Assembly (NCBI RefSeq): GCF_005116655.2
Contig: NZ_CP050698.1
Span: 2,510,501-2,574,500 of the forward strand
Length of the DNA stretch: 64,000 nt
DNA from: Desulfosediminicola flagellatus
Lineage (GTDB): Bacteria > Desulfobacterota > Desulfobulbia > Desulfobulbales > Desulfocapsaceae
Direction: 5' to 3'
This document shows, in pieces, positions 44,030 to 52,239 of the stretch. Made by a program: the position numbers and the translations under genes. Under the pieces are notes generated by a model. The model had not been told where the DNA came from. It searched no databases and worked only from the letters and a program-made list of their open reading frames with translations. Position 1 is the first letter of the stretch; every line of letters starts with the position of its first letter.

Positions 44030-45604
44030 TTATTTAAGGTCGTCGAGGCTCATATCATCAAGATCCATATCATCAAAGCTCAGCTCATCCAGGCTTTTGT
44101 TATCCTCTTTTCCCGGAATATGAATAGACGTAATTTCGTACTGATTTTCCTGGATTTTAGAAATCTCCACATTCAACTCCAACCCTACTGAAAGCAAAGC
44201 GATATCGACGGATTCAGCAACCTTGAAATCCATCGTCATCTCTGGCCAATCCCACGCTTTTATCTCTTTATGACTGGCATTGACCATTCTCTGATCGTTT
44301 ATCAGGCTGTTGATGGTGGCACCAACCCATACACTTCCTGGGACGGATTCTTCTCCATGATTCATCCGTTTAAAGTCTGAAGTCTTGCTGGATTCTGAAT
44401 CGATCAGGAACTGGGCAGAACTGACAACCTTTTCTCCTGCAGATAGACCGGATAATATTTCGGCTGAAAGTTCATCAAACCTGCCCACCTTCACATTTAT
44501 TGATTTGAACTTCCCGTCTCCGAGTGCCAGCACAACCCTGTTCGAACTACCGGAACGAATCACAGCTTCTTTTGGAACCAGTAGTGTTTCTTCCGAGCTT
44601 TCTGCATGGATAACAACCTGGGCAAACATATCTGGTTTTAATAACTCATTCTCGTTATCAAAGCGCAGCCTCACACGTACTGTACGTGTTTTGGGGTTGA
44701 GGGTTGGATAGACATAATCAACCACTCCACGCCAATCCTTGCCTGGCAGATAATCGAGAGTCATGGTGACAGGTAAGCCTTCAGCTACCAGTGAAGCTTG
44801 ACGCTCAAAAACTTCTGCTTCGACCCATACCTGATCAATTGCACCAATCGACATTAAGGTAACACCGGGTTTTACAAAAAATCCCTGACGAATATTAAGA
44901 TTATCAACAACGCCTGTCTGCGGTGCATAAAAGGTAATGGTCTGCCTGACCTTTCGGTTCTTTTTCAAATCTCGTATTACTGAATTCGGCACCCGCAGTG
45001 AGTCCAGACGGTTTTCTGAAGCTTGAATCAAACGTTCTGATTTTCTGTCCAGTGCCAGGAGTAATTCCTCCTGAGCATTAACCAGTGCAGGAGAATACAA
45101 CTCATAGAGCGGCTGACCCTTTTTCACGGGATCCCCTGATGTTTTCACATAGAGTTTTTCAATCCACCCTTCAACACGCGGATGAATATGAACCAGTTGA
45201 TCCTGATCATATTCAACATAGCCAACAGTCTGAATCGTAGAGTGCAACGGCTTTCTCTCTGCAGTTGCAGTGCGCACACCAAGGTTATTGACAACATCCG
45301 GGGATATTTTGATAGTTCCAGGACCGGAATCTGACCCGCCTTCATCTTCTTCATAAACAGGTATCAGGTCCATACCCATCGGTGACTGACCTGGTTTATC
45401 ACGCCGATAATTCGGATCCATCGGCGCAACCCAGTATAGCGGTTTTTTTTCTTCGATCGCTGCACCGCTATCTTGAGCCATACCGCTGCCTCCTGCTCCT
45501 CCGGGGATATATTTTTGCAATTCAGGATAGCCAAACCAGGTTGCCGCTGCTCCTATAACTGCCCCGACAACTAGTGAGGCAATAACAGTTCCGCTCTTAC
45601 TCAT
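44030..45604 (-). CDS. cusB: CusB-type adaptor with fused CusF-like domain
   Basis: 524 residues. An N-terminal signal anchor (IASLVVGAVIGAAATWFG), then a heavy-metal-binding module YWVAPMDPNYRRDKPGQSPMGMDLIPVYEE (WVAPMDP and SPMGMDL). Next come barrel-sandwich and helical hairpin regions of a membrane fusion protein (VHIHPRVEGWIEKLYV, QPLYELYSPALVNAQEE). The end (about 425-500) is a CusF-like OB domain with His, Trp and two Met in the metal site: NASHKEIKAWDWPEMTMDF matches H36/W44/M47/M49 of CusF. A final Asp-rich repeat tail (DELSFDDMDLDDMSLDDL) follows. The fused metallochaperone would hand metal directly to the pump. It overlaps cusC by 4 bp. Confidence 0.92.
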   Translation of the reverse strand: MSKSGTVIASLVVGAVIGAAATWFGYPELQKYIPGGAGGSGMAQDSGAAIEEKKPLYWVAPMDPNYRRDKPGQSPMGMDLIPVYEEDEGGSDSGPGTIKISPDVVNNLGVRTATAERKPLHSTIQTVGYVEYDQDQLVHIHPRVEGWIEKLYVKTSGDPVKKGQPLYELYSPALVNAQEELLLALDRKSERLIQASENRLDSLRVPNSVIRDLKKNRKVRQTITFYAPQTGVVDNLNIRQGFFVKPGVTLMSIGAIDQVWVEAEVFERQASLVAEGLPVTMTLDYLPGKDWRGVVDYVYPTLNPKTRTVRVRLRFDNENELLKPDMFAQVVIHAESSEETLLVPKEAVIRSGSSNRVVLALGDGKFKSINVKVGRFDELSAEILSGLSAGEKVVSSAQFLIDSESSKTSDFKRMNHGEESVPGSVWVGATINSLINDQRMVNASHKEIKAWDWPEMTMDFKVAESVDIALLSVGLELNVEISKIQENQYEITSIHIPGKEDNKSLDELSFDDMDLDDMSLDDLK

Positions 45605-47037
45605 TTCAATTCTCCCGCATTGCCGTTGCCAGCAATAATCTGGTCAGCATCTTTCATAAAAAAGTAATTCAGATCAATAATGGATTTCTGTTTTTCAACC
45701 CGTATTCCAAGTGCATCGATTGTGGCATTCAGTTCAGCTATCCGTGCCCTGACAACCTCTGCAAAATCACCATCATCAGTGGTGTATGCAGTGAGTGAAG
45801 CTTCTGCCTGCTCATGCATTTGTGGTAACAAATCACGCTCAAAAAGACGCTGCCGCTCTTCAAGTCGCACCAGCTGGGTTCTTGAATTTTCAAATTTTGA
45901 GATCATTTCACGAATCAACAGCCATTTTTCTGTCTTCACCGCTTGTGTGTTGGAAAGTGCAGACTCGACCTGTTTGTCCTGCCGGTTTTCTGTAAAAAAC
46001 GGCAAGTCAAAAGTGACGCCAAGTGAAACGAAATCTGCACGATCACTACCATTCTGAGCCTCGGCCCTATAGCCGTAACTGGCGTTTACCCCCCACCCCG
46101 GCTTGTAGCTTTGTCGCGCAAGATCTACACCAGTGTCACTTGCCTTGATTTTCCTGTCTATTGCGCTCACCGAAGGGTGCGTTGAGAAATAGGTAAAGAG
46201 TTCCTGAGGGTCCACTGTAATTTGTGCCAAATAGATTGCTGGCTGCAGCATCGGCACTTTTGGTAACTCCCGATCTAGTTCCATTTGCGACCAGGAAACC
46301 CTCATATCCGAACCCGCGATATCTTCCTGTACGTATTCATGACGAAAATTCGAACTCACCCACTGTGAGAGTTGTTCAATTGCCATCTCTTTTTTCTGCC
46401 TCAACATGGTGAGCCTGTCATCAAGCCGGGTCAGCTCAAGTTGAGCACGGATTATATCCTGCTGACGGGTTCTGCCCATAGCTGATGAATAACTCGCCTC
46501 GGCAATATCGCCTAGTTGTTCAAAAAGCGGTCTATCTTTTAGAATAAGGGTAATACTTTCCTGAGCTTTATAGGCTTCCAGCCATAGTTTGCTTACCATT
46601 ACAACAACTTTAGCTTTACGATCCTGTCGCTGAAAAGGAAACTGACTACCGACAATTTCCAATTGTTTTCGTTTTATTGCCAGAGTATCCCCTTTAGGAA
46701 ACATCTGGGAAACACTAACTTTGATTTGAGTCATCGGCTCCTGATCAATATCAAAGGTGTCGGTTGGAAAATTTGCCAGAGCCACATTCATCTTTGGATC
46801 AGGGAGGCTCCCGGCCGCCACACTCATTGACTCAACTGATTTTTGTGCATGTTCTGACCGAACCAGCCATGGGTCATTGCTCTGCGCTGCAGTAACCGCC
46901 CTCTGTAGACTGAGTGTTTTTTCAGTGGCTCCAGCAAGGATGGCCCCGTTCGAAACCAGGCCCATGATCACGATGGACTGTAGTAAAACACGCCGAAATG
47001 TATGACTACACGTAATTCGTTGGGATAGAAGTTTCAC
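45601..47037 (-). CDS. cusC: CusC/TolC-type outer membrane efflux protein
   Basis: 478 residues, signal peptide RVLLQSIVIMGLVSNGAILAGA. Two OEP repeats of long helices: LSLQRAVTAAQSNDPWLVRSEHA and ...YFSTHPSVSAIDRKIKASDTGVDLARQSYKPGWGVNASYGYRA. The conserved 'P.....' turn and the YSSAMGRTRQQDIIRAQLEL region fit. No lipobox Cys at the signal end, so not lipidated. It makes the trimeric exit duct of the tripartite pump and is the first gene of the cusCBA order on this strand. Upstream 390 bp hold a terminator for the gene at 47435 and presumably the promoter. Confidence 0.9.
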   Translation of the reverse strand: MKLLSQRITCSHTFRRVLLQSIVIMGLVSNGAILAGATEKTLSLQRAVTAAQSNDPWLVRSEHAQKSVESMSVAAGSLPDPKMNVALANFPTDTFDIDQEPMTQIKVSVSQMFPKGDTLAIKRKQLEIVGSQFPFQRQDRKAKVVVMVSKLWLEAYKAQESITLILKDRPLFEQLGDIAEASYSSAMGRTRQQDIIRAQLELTRLDDRLTMLRQKKEMAIEQLSQWVSSNFRHEYVQEDIAGSDMRVSWSQMELDRELPKVPMLQPAIYLAQITVDPQELFTYFSTHPSVSAIDRKIKASDTGVDLARQSYKPGWGVNASYGYRAEAQNGSDRADFVSLGVTFDLPFFTENRQDKQVESALSNTQAVKTEKWLLIREMISKFENSRTQLVRLEERQRLFERDLLPQMHEQAEASLTAYTTDDGDFAEVVRARIAELNATIDALGIRVEKQKSIIDLNYFFMKDADQIIAGNGNAGELK

Positions 47038-47374
47038 GGATTCCCCTCCTCAGTTGGATGTTTTTTTGGTACTTGAGTTCGATTTACTCAATGTTCTGTC
47101 GTAGACAATTGCACAATTATTTGACGCCGGGATTTAAAAATATATTCCATCGTTAAAATCACTCTGCATTACAGGGGGGGGAGAGATTATCCCCTTTTAG
47201 TATACAGCCAAAGATTTACTTTTCTGAAGGCTTTACAAAAAATACAATTTATTAAACGCTTACTATCGCATACTGTTTCCTCAAGTGGTTACCAATCGGA
47301 TATAATTGGGCGACACGATGGAGCTGCTATATGTCGATAGACTGAAGGCTTTAAGCCACCTCAGAATGGGCATA

Positions 47375-47412
47375 AAACCCGGCTGCAGCATTCAATCTAC
47401 ACAACCGGGTTT
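47375..47412 (-). terminator. Terminator after the His/Met-rich protein gene
   Basis: AAACCCGG at 47375-47382 pairs with CCGGGTTT at 47405-47412, 23 bp past the stop; followed on the minus strand by TTTTA. It separates this gene from cusCBA. Confidence 0.65.
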
Positions 47413-47434
47413 ATACAAATTACAGAAGAGGTAT

Positions 47435-47926
47435 TTACATAGCCATATGATCATACCAGAACTTCACCGTATGCTTTCCTTCTGCTTCTTTAAAGAGACA
47501 GATGACTCCCCACTTACCAGGTTCATCAATAGTAAAGTTTGCAGCAAATACTCCGCCACCGAAGTCTTTCATTTCAGCAAGTTGCTCTTTTCCTGATGGG
47601 GATACTAATTTAATCTTGCCTACAGCTTTCATTACTTTAGCGTTATCCCGCATGAATGTGACCATAACATGATGAGTTTTACCTTCCGGATCTTTCATGT
47701 TCATACTTGCGAGATCCATCACTTTAAACTCGGTGTGCATGCCGTCAACCATGGCTGTATGTGTGAAGGTTCCGTCTTTACTTTCACTTCCGTGATCCAT
47801 CCCTTCCATAGTTCCATGTTCTTCTGAGGCAGCGCCTTTATCAGCACTTCCATGCCCTTCCATGGCAATGGTTTGAGTTGCAAATACGAGACTCACTAAC
47901 GCAAAAAACAGAGCAATTCTTTTCAT
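47435..47926 (-). CDS. His/Met-rich periplasmic protein, probable copper binder
   Basis: 163 residues with a signal peptide (RIALFFALVSLVFATQTIAME). The mature start is rich in His, Met, Asp and Glu (EGHGSADKG, EEHGTMEGMDHGSE), then a beta domain with MVDGMHTEFKVMDLASMNM, THHVMVTFMRD and FTIDEPGKWGVICLF, ending WYDHMAM. AAGGAGAAG lies before the ATG. The composition and the place just upstream of cusCBA suggest a periplasmic metal chaperone or sensor. The fold resembles YtkA/FixH-like beta domains, only loosely. Separate transcription from cusCBA is likely, given the hairpin between. Confidence 0.8.
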   Translation of the reverse strand: MKRIALFFALVSLVFATQTIAMEGHGSADKGAASEEHGTMEGMDHGSESKDGTFTHTAMVDGMHTEFKVMDLASMNMKDPEGKTHHVMVTFMRDNAKVMKAVGKIKLVSPSGKEQLAEMKDFGGGVFAANFTIDEPGKWGVICLFKEAEGKHTVKFWYDHMAM

Positions 47927-48126
47927 TTTCTTCTCCTTGTATGAAGGTGTTTTCTTTCCTGGTAGACAGCCGATACGAGTTCATCTTCAAACTCCAGAAC
48001 AACTCGTATCATCTGAAGTATAAGCATGTCATTGATTGTTAGCAATTCACATGCCAGAGCTTGAAATGGCTGCATAAGCAGTGCATAGCACTGATATTCT
48101 GTCAATATGGACGGTAAGTTATTCAT
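47923..48126 (-). CDS. Possible small cytoplasmic protein upstream of the His/Met-rich gene
   Basis: 67 residues, ATG 48126, stop overlapping the next start by 4 bp (ATGA). Sequence: NNLPSILTEYQCYALLMQPF, LTINDMLILQMIRVVLEFEDELV and a basic end. It has no signal and no recognised family. The 4-bp overlap is the only support; there is no strong ribosome site, so this may be a chance frame in the leader. Confidence 0.35.
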   Translation of the reverse strand: MNNLPSILTEYQCYALLMQPFQALACELLTINDMLILQMIRVVLEFEDELVSAVYQERKHLHTRRRK

Positions 48127-48451
48127 GACGTGGTTAATAGGTAACAGACTCTGTATAAATAATTGGCACTATCACGCACGAAGATGTCTAATTGTTGTAC
48201 AGAGACGATTCGGAATCATTCTATGAAGTGAGAGTTATGGTATTCGTATCTTTTGTACCTGTTAGAATCTATTGACCTGCATGGTTATCATATAGATTTT
48301 AAACGACAAGCACTCTGGTGTTGAAGATGATAATATTTTTAATATGAAATAAGTATATTGGGCTGTGATGAAAAAGATGATCAGCAGCTGGTTGTCTACA
48401 CCATTACGGTTCTCTACTGTAAAACACGAAACAATTCAGATAAAGTGAAGT

Positions 48452-50239
48452 TTGGCGAAACCGGTAATCTCATTAAAATCTGGTAGTTTTCACATAAGCG
48501 GGCAAATGTTTATGGCAGATACTCAACGTATCAAACTGGCAATTCCTCAATCACCGCAACCCATACGCCTATCCAGAACGGCTATAGGTTTGCTTGCAGC
48601 AACCATCGTACTTGCTGTTTTGCTCACTTTTTCTACATTGAAGAACATCAACAGGGCCCAGCTGCTCATGGAAAATTTTCTTCAGGATAAAGGCGAGACC
48701 ATCTTACGATCCATTGAGGCGGGCACCCGGGCCTCAATGGTTATGATGCACCATATAAACAACCAGGACCCGCTCCATAATTTGCTCATCGAAAACAGCA
48801 AAGGCGAAGACATTCTTTTTATAGCCGTCGTAGATACCGATGGTTCAATCATTGACCAGGCAGGACATCTTGGAAATGCAGTTCTTTCAGCAGCAGATAT
48901 TGAGTCACTGTCGACAACAGGACAAGCCACAACCCGATTAAACCGCAAAGGTGATGTATTCATTTACTCAAAGTTTTTCACTATCGACGAAAAAATGCGT
49001 GAAATGCATATGCCGGATGAAGAACGCAAGCGGTGGCAGGAGCAACTCGCCGCAAGTAACAAGATTATCTCTGTCGGTCTTCTTACCGAAGAGTTTGATA
49101 AAGCCAGAAAACAGGATGCCAGGCATGCACTATTCATGGGAGCAATCCTTTTTCTGGTTGGCGCCGCAGGGTTCTATTTTCTCTTTCTTTACCAGAAAAT
49201 GCGTATAACAAGTGCTGCCCTCGCAGATGTAAAACTCTATGCCGAGGCAATTATCGAATCAATCCCGGTCAGTATTATCTCGCTTGATGCCGACAATCGC
49301 ATTGTTTCATGTAACCAAAACACTGAAGATCTCTTTGGCTGTACGCTCGATGATTTGTTGTGGCAACCCGTTGAAAAGGCCTTCCCTGAGTTGGCAACAG
49401 CTATTTCAGAATCATGCGGTAGCGCGTTTGAGCAGACAGCAGAAGGGAAAAACAGTGAGGGGTGTATAATTCCATTACGTATCAGTTGTTCCCCTCTTGT
49501 CAATCATGATGATGCTTCTATTGGCAAGGTACTGGTCATTCGCGATATGAGCTCTATACGCAATATGGAGATTCAGATTGAGCGCTCAAGAAGGATGGCT
49601 GCACTTGGCAAAATGGCGGCCGGTATCGCTCATGAGATCCGCAATCCTCTTGGTACACTGCGAGGATTTGCTCAGTTTTTTGGTAGTAAACCGGAAGCAA
49701 CTGAAGACGATAAGATGCACTCCAGCCTGATGGTGAATGAAATCGACAGGCTCAATCATACGGTATCAGGATTGCTGCAGTTTTCACGACCACGTGAACC
49801 GCACCTGCGTCGACTCTCCATTGATGCACTTTTCGCCAAAACTATCACGCTGATGAAAGCCGATCTCGCTAACCATGATGTTCGGTTTCATTGCCCCCGA
49901 AATACAGGTATTGAATATACGGGTGACCCGGATCTCTTACTACAAGTACTTGTGAATCTTTTGAAGAACAGCATAAACGCAATTGCATCTGGTGGCGATA
50001 TCTCTCTTAGCTGTAAAGAGGATGACCATCATATACGAATATCCGTTATCGATTCAGGATGCGGAATGTCAGAAAGAGAGCGGGAGAGAATGTTTGATCC
50101 GTTCTTCACTACTACCAGGACAGGCACAGGATTAGGGCTTGCTGTAAGTCATCAAATTATCGAACAACATCATGGAACATTTGAAGTTATAACAGAAAAA
50201 AACACAGGGACCACAATCACAATGGTATTACCAAAATGA
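48452..50239 (+). CDS. ZraS-like sensor histidine kinase
   Basis: Up to 595 residues; the first start is TTG 48452, and ATGs at 48506 and 48512 are equally possible. TM1 (TAIGLLAATIVLAVLLTFSTL), a periplasmic sensor of about 160 residues with VMMHHINNQDP and MREMHMPDEER (His/Met-containing), TM2 (LFMGAILFLVGAAGFYFLFLY), PAS (ESIPVSIISLDADNRIVSCNQN), HisKA with GIAHEIRNPLGTLRGF, and HATPase with DSGCGMSE, FDPFFTTTRTGTGLGLAVSHQIIEQH. The short HisKA style and adjacency to metal efflux match the ZraS/HydH group, which normally pairs with a sigma-54 regulator. The regulator gene directly downstream is deleted. Divergent from the cus region, so metal sensing is a reasonable inference. Confidence 0.9.
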   Translation: MAKPVISLKSGSFHISGQMFMADTQRIKLAIPQSPQPIRLSRTAIGLLAATIVLAVLLTFSTLKNINRAQLLMENFLQDKGETILRSIEAGTRASMVMMHHINNQDPLHNLLIENSKGEDILFIAVVDTDGSIIDQAGHLGNAVLSAADIESLSTTGQATTRLNRKGDVFIYSKFFTIDEKMREMHMPDEERKRWQEQLAASNKIISVGLLTEEFDKARKQDARHALFMGAILFLVGAAGFYFLFLYQKMRITSAALADVKLYAEAIIESIPVSIISLDADNRIVSCNQNTEDLFGCTLDDLLWQPVEKAFPELATAISESCGSAFEQTAEGKNSEGCIIPLRISCSPLVNHDDASIGKVLVIRDMSSIRNMEIQIERSRRMAALGKMAAGIAHEIRNPLGTLRGFAQFFGSKPEATEDDKMHSSLMVNEIDRLNHTVSGLLQFSRPREPHLRRLSIDALFAKTITLMKADLANHDVRFHCPRNTGIEYTGDPDLLLQVLVNLLKNSINAIASGGDISLSCKEDDHHIRISVIDSGCGMSERERERMFDPFFTTTRTGTGLGLAVSHQIIEQHHGTFEVITEKNTGTTITMVLPK

Positions 50240-50273
50240 TATGTAGGGAACCCATGTATCAAATAACATACAT

Positions 50274-50381
50274 GTGAATGTTCTGCTGGTAGATGATTAT
50301 ACCGGGGACAGGATCAGCCAACTGATACAGTTGGTTCTTAGCGCAAATGAATCAGGAACCGGAAAAGAACTGATTGCCTGA
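50274..50381 (+). pseudogene. Deletion remnant of a sigma-54 response regulator (ZraR-like)
   Basis: A GTG-started frame of 35 codons reads VNVLLVDDY, then LIQLVLSANESGTGKELIA and a stop. The first part is the start of a receiver domain (LLVDD), the second is the Walker A of a sigma-54 AAA+ domain (.ESGTGKE..A). In an intact regulator these are about 170 residues apart. The rest of the receiver and everything after Walker A are missing. It lies 35 bp after the kinase stop. A MITE-like end lies 25 bp further on, at 50405-50425. Confidence 0.75.
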
Positions 50382-50404
50382 AAGACTGTCTTTTGGCTAA
50401 AACT

Positions 50405-50425
50405 CCTATTGTCGGACAGCCTCCT
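50405..50425. repeat. Solo end of the MITE-like element
   Basis: CCTATTGTCGGACAGCCTCCT matches the right end of the two full copies (CCTATTCTCGGACAGCATCCC at 32436-32456; CCTATTCCCTGACGGCCTCCC at 60045-60065). No partner end is seen within 200 bp. It marks a likely deletion or recombination point next to the truncated regulator. Confidence 0.6.
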
Positions 50426-50463
50426 AATATCTCACATTCTATTTTGTTCGGTTACTTTTCATA

Positions 50464-51699
50464 TTAAAACGAATATATAAGTCTGCTTCGCACGTCGATG
50501 GCATCCTTCTCATCATCTTCATAATCCAGAATAGAGAAATCGACAGAAGCATGTAGATTTTCAAATTTCCCGGTAAATTTGTATAGCAGATTCAAGGTCC
50601 ATTCATCAAGATCAGCCCCATCAGCAGGATTATCAAACGATGTGTACCTCAATGTAGATTTCAACCCGACAACTGTGTAGCCAACTCCTACCTGATATGC
50701 ATCTGTATCCGCCTCAAAAGCACCTGCCCCTGCAGTCTTTGTAGTAGTGGTATATTGATAAAATGCTCCCTGGCCGAGACCATGGAACACACGCTCATCT
50801 CCAGGATCACCACCTGTCGTCGTAAAACCTGCAAAAATATCGACACCTCCAAAATTCGCACCTGTTTTAAAACCTATCAACTGATTACTGTCTTTGATTG
50901 AGTCATCCCAATCCGAATAAAAATATTGCGTAGCCGCAAACGGTTTGAAAGCGATATCAAATGTGTATTTAGCGTCAGCATATACGCCCTGCACAACATC
51001 AATCACATTGCCATACATAGCCTGAATCTCAAGCCCCTCAACTACGGAATTCTTGAGATATACTATCCACATTCCGTCATCACCAACATCATAAAAATCG
51101 CCAGGCTCACCTGTTCCATTAATATCATATTCAACAAACGCGTTATCACCATATGACGACTCATCTGTTCGTGTCTGGTATTTCGAAACCCAGCCTCCTG
51201 TAATTTCAGTATCTTTCAGGTCAGTGTTTCTTAAGAAATACATCTCAAAAGATTCTTGAATAAGTCTTGAACCCGAATCTGCAACCAGAGGTGAGCTGAA
51301 GTGCTGTCGACCACCTTTAAACCTGGTTTTATACAAATCGTATTGCAAGTAGGCTTCAGACAAAACTGCGCCTTCCGCATCCATGCTACCAGTTGTTTTA
51401 CCATCGTCATCGTCTATGCTCCCGACAAACGATGCCTGAAACTTAGCACCAAGATGCAAACCGTAAATCGTTCCTGTTGTATATTTCAGATGGCCGCCAT
51501 TTGCCCAGATATTGCTATCATTTTTTCCAGTGCCATCAAATAATTGTGCAAAATAGTAGGACCTTAGCGATCCTTCGGCTTTACCTTTTGTAAATAACTC
51601 TTTGAGATTTGTTGCATCCTCAGTTGCAAACACAGGCGAAAAATTCCCCATGAGTCCCATTAGTATGAACAGGCCATACACATTTGAATGCTTTCCCAT
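50464..51699 (-). CDS. OprD-like outer membrane porin
   Basis: 411 residues with a signal peptide (VYGLFILMGLMGNFSPVFA). The mature part begins LKELFTKGKAEGSLRSYYFAQ, as in OprD-type porins ('F..G...G..R..Y'), followed by alternating strands, EAYLQYDLYKTRFKGGRQHFSSPLVADSGSRLIQESFEM (short: KGGRQHFSSPL) and many aromatic-ended strands. The final strand ends VRSRLIYSF with the terminal Phe needed for BAM assembly. Substrate not predictable. The gene is monocistronic; the 540 bp upstream hold its promoter and that of ilvB. Confidence 0.85.
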   Translation of the reverse strand: MGKHSNVYGLFILMGLMGNFSPVFATEDATNLKELFTKGKAEGSLRSYYFAQLFDGTGKNDSNIWANGGHLKYTTGTIYGLHLGAKFQASFVGSIDDDDGKTTGSMDAEGAVLSEAYLQYDLYKTRFKGGRQHFSSPLVADSGSRLIQESFEMYFLRNTDLKDTEITGGWVSKYQTRTDESSYGDNAFVEYDINGTGEPGDFYDVGDDGMWIVYLKNSVVEGLEIQAMYGNVIDVVQGVYADAKYTFDIAFKPFAATQYFYSDWDDSIKDSNQLIGFKTGANFGGVDIFAGFTTTGGDPGDERVFHGLGQGAFYQYTTTTKTAGAGAFEADTDAYQVGVGYTVVGLKSTLRYTSFDNPADGADLDEWTLNLLYKFTGKFENLHASVDFSILDYEDDEKDAIDVRSRLIYSF

Positions 51700-52239
51700 T
51701 CCTTTCTCCCTGTGATGATAATTGATTATTCAAACTCAACTCAGCATATCTTGAAGAGATGCATCTAACAACAAGGTGGGCCTATCACTTGCATACCTTT
51801 GTTTTTTTGAAATTTATTGCGTGATAAATACCACCATCGGGAAGAGTAAAGTATCCCTCTTTACCGATTGGTTTTATAAAATTCCATTCAGTTACAGTTA
51901 TATAGTGTTATAATTACGAAATAAATGCAACCTGCACCAATAGCGAGTGAGGCAATACCTTTATTCAGTGTACTTTTTAGTTCAATTTTGATTCGCTCTG
52001 TTTCTTTTTTGCATAGTAAGCCTGGGCCACAGAAGACGGCATCACATGCTGCATAGCTAACGTTCGAATGTACTTTTTTTTAGGTGCACACATTGGATTA
52101 TTTGCATGTTCCTTTTTTGAAGTCTGTCTTTTTTAGAGATAATGTCTAACTTGACTTTTACATCACACTACTTTTGGTAAAATTGTCTGAATATATCTGG
52201 TCGGGATTTCTAAATTATGCTGTCAACAAAGAGGACATA
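51700..52239. other. 540-bp divergent promoter region
   Basis: Between porin and ilvB genes. No leader peptide with a run of Ile/Leu/Val codons and no clear attenuator hairpin was found. Several AT-rich stretches could be promoters; none is certain. Confidence 0.35.

Noticed and set aside
48158-48180. Possible sigma-54 promoter (TTGGCACTATCACGCAC) upstream of the ZraS-like kinase
   Set aside because: The GG to GC spacing is 9 bases instead of the required 10, and the T-rich -12 part is missing.
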